6,732 bases of DNA from Comamonas sp. lk (lineage in GTDB: Bacteria; Pseudomonadota; Gammaproteobacteria; Burkholderiales; Burkholderiaceae_C), in assembly GCA_945901215.1 (NCBI GenBank), contig CAMDKE010000153.1:1-6732 (forward strand), written 5' to 3'. This document shows positions 1 through 5,902 of the stretch, one piece after another. The notes beneath the pieces are model-generated. The model was not told the DNA's origin, searched no databases, and saw only the letters and a program-made list of their open reading frames with translations. Position 1 is the stretch's first letter, and every line of letters starts with the position of its first letter. The position numbers and the translations under genes were made by a program.

Positions 1-495
1 ATGGGCGATGACACCTTGTATTCGGGTACAGTGGGCGCGGCCATGGAGGGGTATTTGTTTGGTATTCCGGCCATTGCGTTTTCGCAGGTGCAAAGGGATT
101 GGGTGGAAATCGCGGCTGCTGCACGCAAGGCGCGCGAATTGGTGTTGTCCCTGGCGCACCACCAGATGGTTGGCAAAGCGCCCTGGTTGCTCAATGTGAA
201 TATTCCCAATCTGCCCTATGAGCAGATTCTTGCCACCAAGCTCTGCCGCCTGGGCAAACGCCACGCCGCTGAGCCGGTGATCGCACAAAAAAGCCCGCGT
301 GGTGAGACCATGTATTGGATCGGAGCCGCCGGCGCTGCGCTGGACGACGCTGATGGCACCGATTTTCACGCCACCCGCTTGGGCCATATGTCGCTTACAC
401 CCCTTAAAGTGGACTTGACCGATCATGAGAGTCTCGCTGACTGGAGCCAAACGGCGGCGCTGTTGAACTCGTCTGCCGGGCATGCTGCTGCATGA
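1..495 (+). CDS. surE: 5'/3'-nucleotidase SurE, C-terminal part (5' end outside window)
   Basis: SurE is a cytoplasmic metal-dependent phosphatase that removes phosphate from nucleoside 5'- and 3'-monophosphates and is linked to stationary-phase survival. The visible 164 residues begin at GDDTLYSGTVGAAMEG, the conserved SurE block that lies near residue 95-110 of the roughly 250-residue family, so the ATG at position 1 is an internal methionine and about 90 residues, including the N-terminal metal-binding aspartates, lie upstream of the window. The C-terminal signature is intact: an HATRLGHMSLTPLKVDLTDH segment near residue 123 matches the family's GYVSVTPLKxDLT block. The stop codon overlaps the start of pcm (ATGA at 492-495), which implies translational coupling in a surE-pcm-nlpD unit. 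Family assignment is by recognition of these motifs; I see no damage in the visible part. Confidence 0.95.
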   Translation: MGDDTLYSGTVGAAMEGYLFGIPAIAFSQVQRDWVEIAAAARKARELVLSLAHHQMVGKAPWLLNVNIPNLPYEQILATKLCRLGKRHAAEPVIAQKSPRGETMYWIGAAGAALDDADGTDFHATRLGHMSLTPLKVDLTDHESLADWSQTAALLNSSAGHAAA

Positions 496-1262
496 AGCAA
501 AGGCCCACGTTTCCAGCTCGCATGGAAACCGGTTTTGTAGCCCACAAGCCGGTTCCCCCCGCCCAAGGCAACCAGCCTGAGGGTTTGGGTATGGATTCCA
601 GCGCCGTGCGCCAGCGCATGGTCCACAAACTGATGGGGCAGGGCGTTCGCGATACCCAGGTGCTGGAGGCCATGTCGCGGGTGGAGCGCCATCGTTTTGT
701 CGACAGCGCACTGGTCAACCAAGCCTACGAAGACACCAGCTTGCCCATTGGCTTGGGGCAAACCATATCCAAGCCGGGCGTGGTTTCACGCATGTTGGAG
801 TTGTTGCGCAAAGGAGCGCCAGGAAAGTTGGGTCGGGTGCTTGAGATCGGCACTGGTTGCGGTTATCAGGCCGCCGTTTTGAGCCATCTGGCGACCGAGG
901 TTTACAGCATCGAACGCCTGCGCGGCTTACATGAGAAGGCGCGGGACAATCTGCGCCACCTGCGCTTGAAGGGTGTGCATCTGATCTTGGGCGACGGCAT
1001 GCTGGGTTACCCCAGCGGCGCCCCCTATGCCGCCATCATTGCGGCTGCTGGCGGACAGGCTATTCCGCAGGCCTGGATCGACCAGCTGGCCGTTGGTGGC
1101 CGCCTGGTCGCACCGGTTGCAATGGGCGCGCTGCCTGGCAGGCAAGGGGGTGCGGTGTCGGGAGCGCAGGCCTTGGTGGTGCTGGATAAAACCAGCCAGG
1201 GCGTGCGCCAAACCGTTTTGGAGGCGGTGCATTTCGTCCCCCTAAAATCGGGCCTGGCATGA
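492..1262 (+). CDS. pcm: Protein-L-isoaspartate O-methyltransferase (PIMT)
   Basis: Pcm uses S-adenosylmethionine to methylate isoaspartyl residues that form in aged proteins, starting their repair to aspartate in the cytoplasm. In the 256-residue product, YEDTSLPIGLGQTISKP (residues 79-95) is the PIMT substrate-site signature, with the conserved serine at 93; VLEIGTGCGYQAAVL (116-130) is the SAM-binding motif I, followed by the acidic residue E141 in YSIER, and GDGMLGYP (167-174) with AAIIAAAGG (180-188) matches the later family motifs. The first 35 or so residues are a proline-rich extension absent from the 208-residue E. coli enzyme but, as far as I recall, common in betaproteobacterial versions. 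The ATG sits inside the surE stop (ATGA), with no strong ribosome binding site, so reinitiation after surE is likely. Only 13 bases separate it from nlpD. Confidence 0.95.
   Translation: MKQRPTFPARMETGFVAHKPVPPAQGNQPEGLGMDSSAVRQRMVHKLMGQGVRDTQVLEAMSRVERHRFVDSALVNQAYEDTSLPIGLGQTISKPGVVSRMLELLRKGAPGKLGRVLEIGTGCGYQAAVLSHLATEVYSIERLRGLHEKARDNLRHLRLKGVHLILGDGMLGYPSGAPYAAIIAAAGGQAIPQAWIDQLAVGGRLVAPVAMGALPGRQGGAVSGAQALVVLDKTSQGVRQTVLEAVHFVPLKSGLA
1243..1248 (+). promoter_or_regulatory. Possible -10 box (TAAAAT) for nlpD inside the end of pcm
   Basis: TAAAAT lies 27 bases before the first nlpD ATG, inside the last codons of pcm, and would give a transcript starting near 1255. A partial -35 (TTGGAG, 1218-1223) is 19 bases upstream, matching only the first three consensus bases at poor spacing. 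E. coli nlpD has its own promoters, so an internal promoter is plausible, but this box could be chance. Confidence 0.25.
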
Positions 1263-1275
1263 GCAATACACAGGG

Positions 1276-2211
1276 ATGGATATGATGGTTTTTCAGCTCC
1301 TTCAAGGTCGCGTGTGGCTGGCCTTTGCCGTGGGTCTGGCGCTTTCGGCCTGCGGATCTAAACCCGGCATGCGCGCGCCAGTAGAAGACCGGCCCGCAAG
1401 CGGCGCCCACGGAGTCGCACCTGCGCGAGCACCTGCAGTTGCACCTACACCTGCATCAAGCGCCGCCACGGCTCCAGTGGCGGCTGCCAAAGCGGTCATG
1501 CCGGATGCAGACAATGCCGGTAAACCGGGGTACTACAGCGTCAAACAGGGCGATACGCTGATTCGTATTGGTCTGGAGTCGGGCCAAAGCCACCGCGACA
1601 TCGCCCGCTGGAACAACCTAGACAACCCCAACAGGATTGAAATTGGTCAGGTATTGCGGGTGATCCCCCCGGGAGCGGCTGAGGATGTGGCGGTCACCAA
1701 ACCGGTGCTTACCAACAAACTGAACACGACGCCGCTGGCGTCTGCGACTCCGGCCAAAGCGGCATCGGCGCCGACGGCTGGTGCGCCCGTGCCGACCGCC
1801 GTGGCCAGCACACCCGCCAGCGCAAGCCCCACGACCGAAGAGGAGATGGTTTTTTTATGGCCATCCAAAGGTGAGGTTGTGGCAGCTTTTGACGAAGCGA
1901 AAAACCGCAAAGGTCTGGATATTGCGGGTACTGCTGGTGAGCCCGTGCTGGCAGCAGCCGACGGCAAAGTGGTGTACGCCGGATCAGGTCTGCGCGGTTA
2001 TGGAAACTTGGTCATTTTGAAACACAACAGTACCTACCTAACGGCCTATGCGCACAACCAGGCGCTTTTGGTAAAAGAGGAGCAAAGCGTCAAGCAGGGG
2101 CAAAAAATTGCTGAAATGGGCAATACCGATTCCGACCGTGTGAAGCTGCACTTTGAGGTACGAAAAATGGGTAAACCGGTGGATCCGGTCAAGTACCTGC
2201 CTGTGCGTTAG
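1276..2211 (+). CDS. nlpD: NlpD-type lipoprotein: LysM plus degenerate M23 domain
   Basis: NlpD is an outer-membrane lipoprotein that activates a periplasmic N-acetylmuramoyl-L-alanine amidase (AmiC in E. coli) for daughter-cell separation. The 311 residues contain a lipoprotein signal with lipobox LSAC (lipidated Cys26), an Ala/Pro-rich linker (about 35-80), one LysM peptidoglycan-binding domain (about 86-131, YYSVKQGDTL to IGQVLRVIPP), a second Ala/Pro/Thr linker, and an M23/LytM domain (about 193-311) ending in KYLPVR. Of the usual zinc-site residues, the first His (HxGxD pattern) is Arg211 and the first His of the HxH pair is Lys290; Asp215, His260 and His292 remain. That fits a non-hydrolytic activator. 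The start is uncertain: the only Shine-Dalgarno-like AGGG (1272-1275) abuts the ATG at 1276 but is well spaced from in-frame ATGs at 1282 and 1285, so the protein may be 2-3 residues shorter. No rpoS follows it. Confidence 0.93.
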   Translation: MDMMVFQLLQGRVWLAFAVGLALSACGSKPGMRAPVEDRPASGAHGVAPARAPAVAPTPASSAATAPVAAAKAVMPDADNAGKPGYYSVKQGDTLIRIGLESGQSHRDIARWNNLDNPNRIEIGQVLRVIPPGAAEDVAVTKPVLTNKLNTTPLASATPAKAASAPTAGAPVPTAVASTPASASPTTEEEMVFLWPSKGEVVAAFDEAKNRKGLDIAGTAGEPVLAAADGKVVYAGSGLRGYGNLVILKHNSTYLTAYAHNQALLVKEEQSVKQGQKIAEMGNTDSDRVKLHFEVRKMGKPVDPVKYLPVR

Positions 2212-2232
2212 CTCTGCGCGCCGGTAAGGCAG

Positions 2233-2248
2233 ACCGGCTGCAGCCGGT
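2233..2248. repeat. Perfect 16-bp palindrome in the nlpD-rlmD junction
   Basis: ACCGGCTGCAGCCGGT is identical to its reverse complement. As RNA it could fold as a 6-bp stem (ACCGGC/GCCGGT) with a TGCA loop, but no T-run follows, so it is not a standard intrinsic terminator. As DNA its two-fold symmetry is what a dimeric regulator binds, and it covers the place where a -35 box for rlmD would sit. Function is unknown. Confidence 0.6.
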
Positions 2249-2258
2249 GGGGACCTGA

Positions 2259-2264
2259 GACAAT
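2259..2264 (+). promoter_or_regulatory. Possible -10 box (GACAAT) for a leaderless rlmD transcript
   Basis: GACAAT matches four of six bases of TATAAT and ends 6 bases before the rlmD ATG, so transcription from it would begin at or next to the start codon. No Shine-Dalgarno sequence is visible before that ATG, which fits a leaderless or weakly translated message. No -35 match exists at 16-18 bases upstream; that region is occupied by the palindrome at 2233-2248. This is suggestive only. Confidence 0.25.
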
Positions 2265-2270
2265 GCAGAC

Positions 2271-3728
2271 ATGCAAGGACCTTCTACCGACCCACCCCCC
2301 CAACCCCCTTTGCCCGAAGGCTGGCTCGCGGTCCGATCTCTGGACCTGGAGGCTCAGGGCGTAGCCCATCAAAGTGATGGCAAGGTGGTGTTTATTGAGG
2401 GTGCCTTGCCCTTTGAAATCGTCAGCGCCCGCATCCACCGCAGCAAAAGCAGTTTCGAAAAGGGAACCCTCAGTCAGATTCACCGCGAGTCGTCGCAGCG
2501 AGTGCGTCCGGCGTGTCCGCATTTCGGTTTGCATGAGGGCGCCTGTGGCGGCTGCAAGATGCAGCATTTGCATGCCAGTGCCCAGGTGGCGGTCAAGCAA
2601 AGGGTGTTAGAGGACAACCTGTGGCACATTGGCAAAGTCAAACCGGAAACCGTGCTGCGACCCATTGAAGGCCCCACTTGGGGATACCGTTACCGAGCCC
2701 GTTTGTCGGTGCGCTTTGTGCGTAAAAAAGGCGCGGTGCTCATTGGGTTCCATGAGCGCAAGAGCCACTTTGTGGCCGACATCAAAGAGTGCCATGTGCT
2801 GGCACCCCATGTCAGCGCCATGTTGCTGCCATTGCGCGCCTTGATTGAGTCTATGGAGGCGGTAGAGCAGTTGCCCCAAATTGAGCTCGCTATTGGTGAT
2901 GTGGGGGGTACAAGTTTTCAAGCTGGGCAGGGGGACGTGACGGCATTGGTACTGCGCCACTTGGTTCCTTTGGGGGATAGCGATCGCGACAAATTGCGCG
3001 CATTTGCTGCAGCGCACGCGGGAGTGCAGTGGTGGCTGCAATCCAAAGGGCCGGAGACTATCGTTCGGTTGGACGAGTTGGAGGGGCATGTGACAGCACA
3101 ACTGGCCTACGAATTGCCGCAGTTTGGCATCACCATGCCGTTTCGGCCGACCGACTTCACGCAGGTAAACCCGCATATCAACCGCGTTTTGGTGTCTCGT
3201 GCCTTGGGGCTTTTGAAAGTTGAAAAATCAGAGCGGGTGATTGACTGGTTTTGTGGGTTGGGCAACTTCACCTTGCCCTTGGCCACCCAGGCACGCGAGG
3301 TATTGGGCATTGAGGGGTCCGGCGCTTTGGTTGAGCGTTCGCGCGATAACTTGCGCCTAAATCAAGGCCGAGGGCCTGCGCACAGGACACTCGCTCCCAC
3401 CCATTTCGTAACCCGTGACTTGTTTGAAATGACGCCTGAGCTGCTGATGGGTGACGCAAGTGCCGACAAGTGGCTGGTCGACCCACCCCGAGAGGGCGCA
3501 TTTTCATTGGTGCAGGCTTTGGCCCAATTACACCAAAGCCGCGAGCTACGCGGCCCATGGGTGCCGCCACAGCGCATCGTTTACGTGAGTTGTAACCCAG
3601 CGACTCTGGCGCGTGATGCGGGGATTTTGGTTGCCCAGGCGGGGTACCGCTGCACTGCGGCGGGCATTGTCAATATGTTTCCCCATACGGCGCATGTGGA
3701 AAGCATCGCGGTATTTCAGCTGGACTGA
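2271..3728 (+). CDS. rlmD: 23S rRNA (uracil-1939-C5)-methyltransferase RlmD (RumA)
   Basis: RlmD transfers a methyl group from SAM to C5 of U1939 in 23S rRNA. The 485-residue product has the family layout: a short proline-rich N-terminus, a TRAM-like RNA-binding segment (about 18-75), four cysteines for a [4Fe-4S] cluster (C82, C92, C95 in CPHFGLHEGACGGC, and C174 in IKECHVL), a central RNA-binding region, and a C-terminal SAM domain. The catalytic part shows FTQVN (296-300, with Q298), the SAM loop DWFCGLGNFTLPLA (325-338), E348, DPPR (404-407), the nucleophile C441 in VSCNPATLARD, and the base E477 in HVESIAVF. The cluster cysteines separate it from TrmA; RlmC is the alternative but is shorter. 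The ATG at 2271 lacks a clear ribosome binding site. It follows nlpD by 59 bases where rpoS is often found, and converges on the next gene. Confidence 0.92.
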   Translation: MQGPSTDPPPQPPLPEGWLAVRSLDLEAQGVAHQSDGKVVFIEGALPFEIVSARIHRSKSSFEKGTLSQIHRESSQRVRPACPHFGLHEGACGGCKMQHLHASAQVAVKQRVLEDNLWHIGKVKPETVLRPIEGPTWGYRYRARLSVRFVRKKGAVLIGFHERKSHFVADIKECHVLAPHVSAMLLPLRALIESMEAVEQLPQIELAIGDVGGTSFQAGQGDVTALVLRHLVPLGDSDRDKLRAFAAAHAGVQWWLQSKGPETIVRLDELEGHVTAQLAYELPQFGITMPFRPTDFTQVNPHINRVLVSRALGLLKVEKSERVIDWFCGLGNFTLPLATQAREVLGIEGSGALVERSRDNLRLNQGRGPAHRTLAPTHFVTRDLFEMTPELLMGDASADKWLVDPPREGAFSLVQALAQLHQSRELRGPWVPPQRIVYVSCNPATLARDAGILVAQAGYRCTAAGIVNMFPHTAHVESIAVFQLD

Positions 3729-3748
3729 AGCCTGGGCAGGTGTCGAGA

Positions 3749-5452
3749 TCAACGGCGTTTCAAAACCCACACTGCGTCCGAGGCGTCGGTCGGATGCCGG
3801 ACCAGGGCTTTTTGGCTCCACAAGGATGCATCAATGGTGGCAGGCAACTCGAATTGCGCCGTGGGTTGTACCAGCATCCACGGACACTGCACCAGCGCAC
3901 CGGAAGCAACCAGCGTAAGCAGGCCGTGCACCTGAAGTGCTGCCACCTGACCCGAGCCCAGTCCTTTGGCCTCCACACAACCACTGGAACTGAGTTCGGT
4001 TTTCACCAATTGCACCCAACGGCCGTAGCCTTGGGTGTAGTCCAGCAGCGGCAGCCATAGCGTCATAAGCAGCGTCCAACACCAAACGGCACCGCCTGCT
4101 GGCAATACGAGGCTGCGCCATAGTGCAGCTCGGTGCCTGCCGGCGCGCCAATGCACCAGGCCCATCCAGGCCAGTGTGGTCAGCAAAGCCAAGCCAGTTG
4201 CGGAGGCTGAAAATGTGGGCTCAAACCCCGGTGCCAGTCGCGCGACATTGGCGGCTGGTTGGCTGGGTACGCCGGTTTGCATGGCGATCCAGACCACCCA
4301 GACGATGGCGCCACAGCCCGTAAAAAACAACAAGGTAAACCAGTCGATCAGAGAAGCCATCGGCCTTTGCAACGTGGGCAGTGCAAAGGCCGCCAAACTC
4401 GCCATGGCCGGAAGCGCCAGCAGCAATGTGCGGTCCGATGCCCCTGTGCACAAGGTAGCAATGACGGTTGTTGAGGCCAGCCACAAGGGCAACGCGAGGT
4501 GGCGGCTGATGTGACGTGTGCGTATTTGCTTGCGCCAGCTCCAAAGCGTCCACAGTGACAGCGGCCACGCTGGCCAGGTAAACCACACCAGCAACTGCGC
4601 AAAACCGTTCCAATCGACCCAAAGCGCGTGCGGCATATCGATCTTCCAGCGCCAAAGGTTCAGCGCCGTGGCAAGACCAGCGCCCAAAAGGGTAGCAAGG
4701 GCGATCGCCTTGCTGGCAGACCGATTGGGAGTACCAACGGTTGCAACGGTTTGCGCTAGCCGGCCGTCTAAAAGCGCCAGCAAGGTGCATCCGCTGCCAA
4801 AAACAAGCGCTAGCACGGGCGCTCCACTCAGCACCATACCAAGCAAACCGATCAACACACCCAATTGGGCGCGGTGGAAATGGTAGGGCAGGGCCGCCAC
4901 GCCGTAATACAGTAGCGCCACAAACCCGAGTTGGACCAACTCGGGTGTGATCTCATGGGACAGTTGCGCCAGACCCATGCAAGCCAGAAAGGCCAATAGG
5001 CCGCCGTCGGCGATCGTGCGCGCGTAGTCGGCAGGTTTAGCCTGACCACCAAATGCAAAAACAACAGGCTGCGCCTGCGGGCTCTTGGCCAGGTAGTAGC
5101 TGGCGTACCAGGTTGCGGCCATGGCCAGGGCCAAGAAAAGGCCAAAGGGAATTCGCACCATCCACTGGACGGCGTCCGCGCTAGGCGCCAAAGCCATGAT
5201 CCAGGCGCCCACCCAATAGGGCAGTAAAGCGGCCTGTTCCGATGCGACCCCAAAAAGTGTCGGGTTCCACCAATCGCTGTTTCCGGCGTGTAGCTCGGCC
5301 ATGTAGCCCATGGCAGTCATGTCGGCGCTCTTCCAGGGACTGCGCCCCAAAAAGCCGGCAAACACATAGGTGATACACAGCCCGAGCAGTACCAAGCGGG
5401 GTAGCCGACGGACGGCGGCCTGCGTTACAACGGCCGGAGTAGTAAATTGCAC
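3749..5452 (-). CDS. Polytopic membrane protein, GT-C (ArnT/PMT-like) glycosyltransferase family candidate
   Basis: This 567-residue protein has about 12 hydrophobic spans (for example 17-35, 98-120, 150-165, 172-190, 195-225, 247-265, 284-305, 318-335, 342-360, 369-391, 416-434, 450-470) and a mostly soluble tail of about 95 residues. After the first span, a loop reads GRSPWKSADMTAMGYMAE (36-53), then SDWWNPTLFG (59-68) and LLPYW (76-80). This resembles the first outer loop of ArnT/PMT-type lipid-linked sugar transferases, where an acidic residue (here perhaps D45) precedes a GDW..P..G....P..YW pattern. The substrate is not deducible and no sugar-pathway gene is nearby. The start is GTG at 5450-5452, with an in-frame TAA just upstream at 5456-5458, so nothing longer is possible; no Shine-Dalgarno is visible. 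It begins 18 bases after the rpmE terminator and is convergent with rlmD. The coding call is secure because of length and membrane pattern; the family call is moderate. Confidence 0.85.
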   Translation of the reverse strand: MQFTTPAVVTQAAVRRLPRLVLLGLCITYVFAGFLGRSPWKSADMTAMGYMAELHAGNSDWWNPTLFGVASEQAALLPYWVGAWIMALAPSADAVQWMVRIPFGLFLALAMAATWYASYYLAKSPQAQPVVFAFGGQAKPADYARTIADGGLLAFLACMGLAQLSHEITPELVQLGFVALLYYGVAALPYHFHRAQLGVLIGLLGMVLSGAPVLALVFGSGCTLLALLDGRLAQTVATVGTPNRSASKAIALATLLGAGLATALNLWRWKIDMPHALWVDWNGFAQLLVWFTWPAWPLSLWTLWSWRKQIRTRHISRHLALPLWLASTTVIATLCTGASDRTLLLALPAMASLAAFALPTLQRPMASLIDWFTLLFFTGCGAIVWVVWIAMQTGVPSQPAANVARLAPGFEPTFSASATGLALLTTLAWMGLVHWRAGRHRAALWRSLVLPAGGAVWCWTLLMTLWLPLLDYTQGYGRWVQLVKTELSSSGCVEAKGLGSGQVAALQVHGLLTLVASGALVQCPWMLVQPTAQFELPATIDASLWSQKALVRHPTDASDAVWVLKRR

Positions 5453-5470
5453 GGTTTATAGGTGGGGAAT

Positions 5471-5504
5471 AAAAAAAGGCAGAGCGGAAATCCGAACTGC
5501 CTTT
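5471..5504 (-). terminator. Intrinsic terminator of rpmE (possibly bidirectional)
   Basis: On the minus strand AAAGGCAG (5504-5497) pairs perfectly with CTGCCTTT (5482-5475), and a CGG/CCG inner stem inside the 14-base loop can add to it. A further run of T (5474-5471) follows, making seven T in total. The plus strand also gives a hairpin followed by TTTGTTTT, so it could act both ways, although no plus-strand gene runs into it. It ends 18 bases before the start codon of the membrane protein gene. Confidence 0.85.
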
Positions 5505-5509
5505 GTTTT

Positions 5510-5535
5510 CCGGTCAGGTTACAACCTGAGTCCGG
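5510..5535 (-). repeat. Inverted repeat just after the rpmE stop codon
   Basis: TCAGGTT (5514-5520) and AACCTGA (5523-5529) are perfect complements around AC. Flanking CCGG tetramers (5510-5513 and 5532-5535) extend the stem with a two-base bulge (GT, 5530-5531). On the rpmE message this hairpin begins one base after the stop codon and stands ahead of the T-tract terminator. It lacks its own T-run, so it may be an RNA-stabilising or attenuating element. Confidence 0.6.
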
Positions 5536-5536
5536 G

Positions 5537-5794
5537 TTATTTAATGCTGGTTTTTCCAAACCGATTGCGGAACTTCTCAACACGTCCACCCATGTTGTCT
5601 ACGGATTTCTGCGTGCCGGTATAAAACGGATGCGATTCGCTGGAGGTATCCAATTTGTATAGAGGCAGTTCGTGGCCATCTTCCATCTTGATCATTTCCT
5701 TGGTGTTGGCGCAAGAACGGGTCACAAACTTGAAATTGTTGGACAGGTCCATGAAACACACGTCGCGGTAGTTAGGGTGAATGCCGTTTTTCAT
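5537..5794 (-). CDS. rpmE2: 50S ribosomal protein L31, type B (bL31)
   Basis: bL31 sits at the 50S central protuberance and bridges to the 30S subunit. The 85-residue protein starts MKNGIHPNYRDV and carries SSESHPFYTG (51-60) and GGRVEKFRNRFG (69-80), the signature blocks of type B (RpmE2/YkgM-like) L31. The only cysteines are C13 and C28, with no CxxC pairs, so the zinc-binding set of type A is absent. The ATG at 5792-5794 is preceded by a weak GGAA five bases away. A consensus TATAAT box (5887-5892) lies upstream and two hairpins follow the stop, so it appears to be a single-gene unit. In bacteria with two L31 genes the zinc-free form is usually induced by zinc starvation through Zur; I see no clear Zur box here, and some betaproteobacteria appear to use type B as the main L31. 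The symbol rpmE is equally usable. Confidence 0.93.
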   Translation of the reverse strand: MKNGIHPNYRDVCFMDLSNNFKFVTRSCANTKEMIKMEDGHELPLYKLDTSSESHPFYTGTQKSVDNMGGRVEKFRNRFGKTSIK

Positions 5795-5832
5795 ATTGTT
5801 TCCATCAGTTGCGACAGCCGCATCAGGCCCTC

Positions 5833-5848
5833 GGGCAAACCTTTGCCC
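5833..5848 (-). promoter_or_regulatory. Hairpin in the rpmE 5' leader
   Basis: GGGCAAA and TTTGCCC are perfect complements separated by two bases; in RNA this gives six pairs and an AGGT loop. It lies mid-way in a predicted leader of about 85 nucleotides between the TATAAT-derived start (about 5880) and the rpmE ATG. Leader structures of ribosomal protein genes often serve autoregulation, and E. coli bL31 has been reported to control its own synthesis, so this is a candidate operator. That role is inference. Confidence 0.45.
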
Positions 5849-5886
5849 AATCCTAAACCCGTTGAACTTACCGCGTAAAGCCCACG

Positions 5887-5892
5887 ATTATA
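5887..5892 (-). promoter_or_regulatory. -10 box of the rpmE promoter (TATAAT)
   Basis: The minus strand reads GGACTATAATCGTGG, a perfect consensus -10. Transcription would start near 5880, about 85 bases before the rpmE ATG. There is no TTGACA-like box 16-18 bases upstream, where the T-run and right arm of the preceding terminator lie, and no TGn extension. The promoter therefore probably relies on the -10 and possibly on the upstream T-run. Confidence 0.65.
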
Positions 5893-5902
5893 GTCCAGGA
5901 CC

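Noticed and set aside
1..3. ATG at position 1 as the surE start codon
   Set aside because: The following residues are the conserved internal GDDxxYSGTV block, which lies about 95 residues into SurE, so the true start is outside the window.
2607..3176. Minus-strand open frame of 189 codons
   Set aside because: It is antisense to the catalytic and central parts of rlmD, whose motifs are intact, and shows no domain pattern of its own.
3729..3748. Possible terminator between the convergent rlmD and membrane protein genes
   Set aside because: The only repeat is CCTG-GG-CAGG at 3731-3740, with four pairs, a two-base loop and no T-run on either strand, which is too weak to call.
4701..4710. GCGATCGC octamer, which also occurs near 2979
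   Set aside because: This resembles the cyanobacterial HIP1 repeat, but two copies inside coding sequence of a GC-rich window are expected by chance, and the genes are betaproteobacterial in type.
4221..4790. Second minus-strand open frame of 189 codons
   Set aside because: It is a shifted frame within the 567-residue membrane protein gene, which has the consistent membrane pattern; the shifted product is rich in Arg, His and Cys with no motif.
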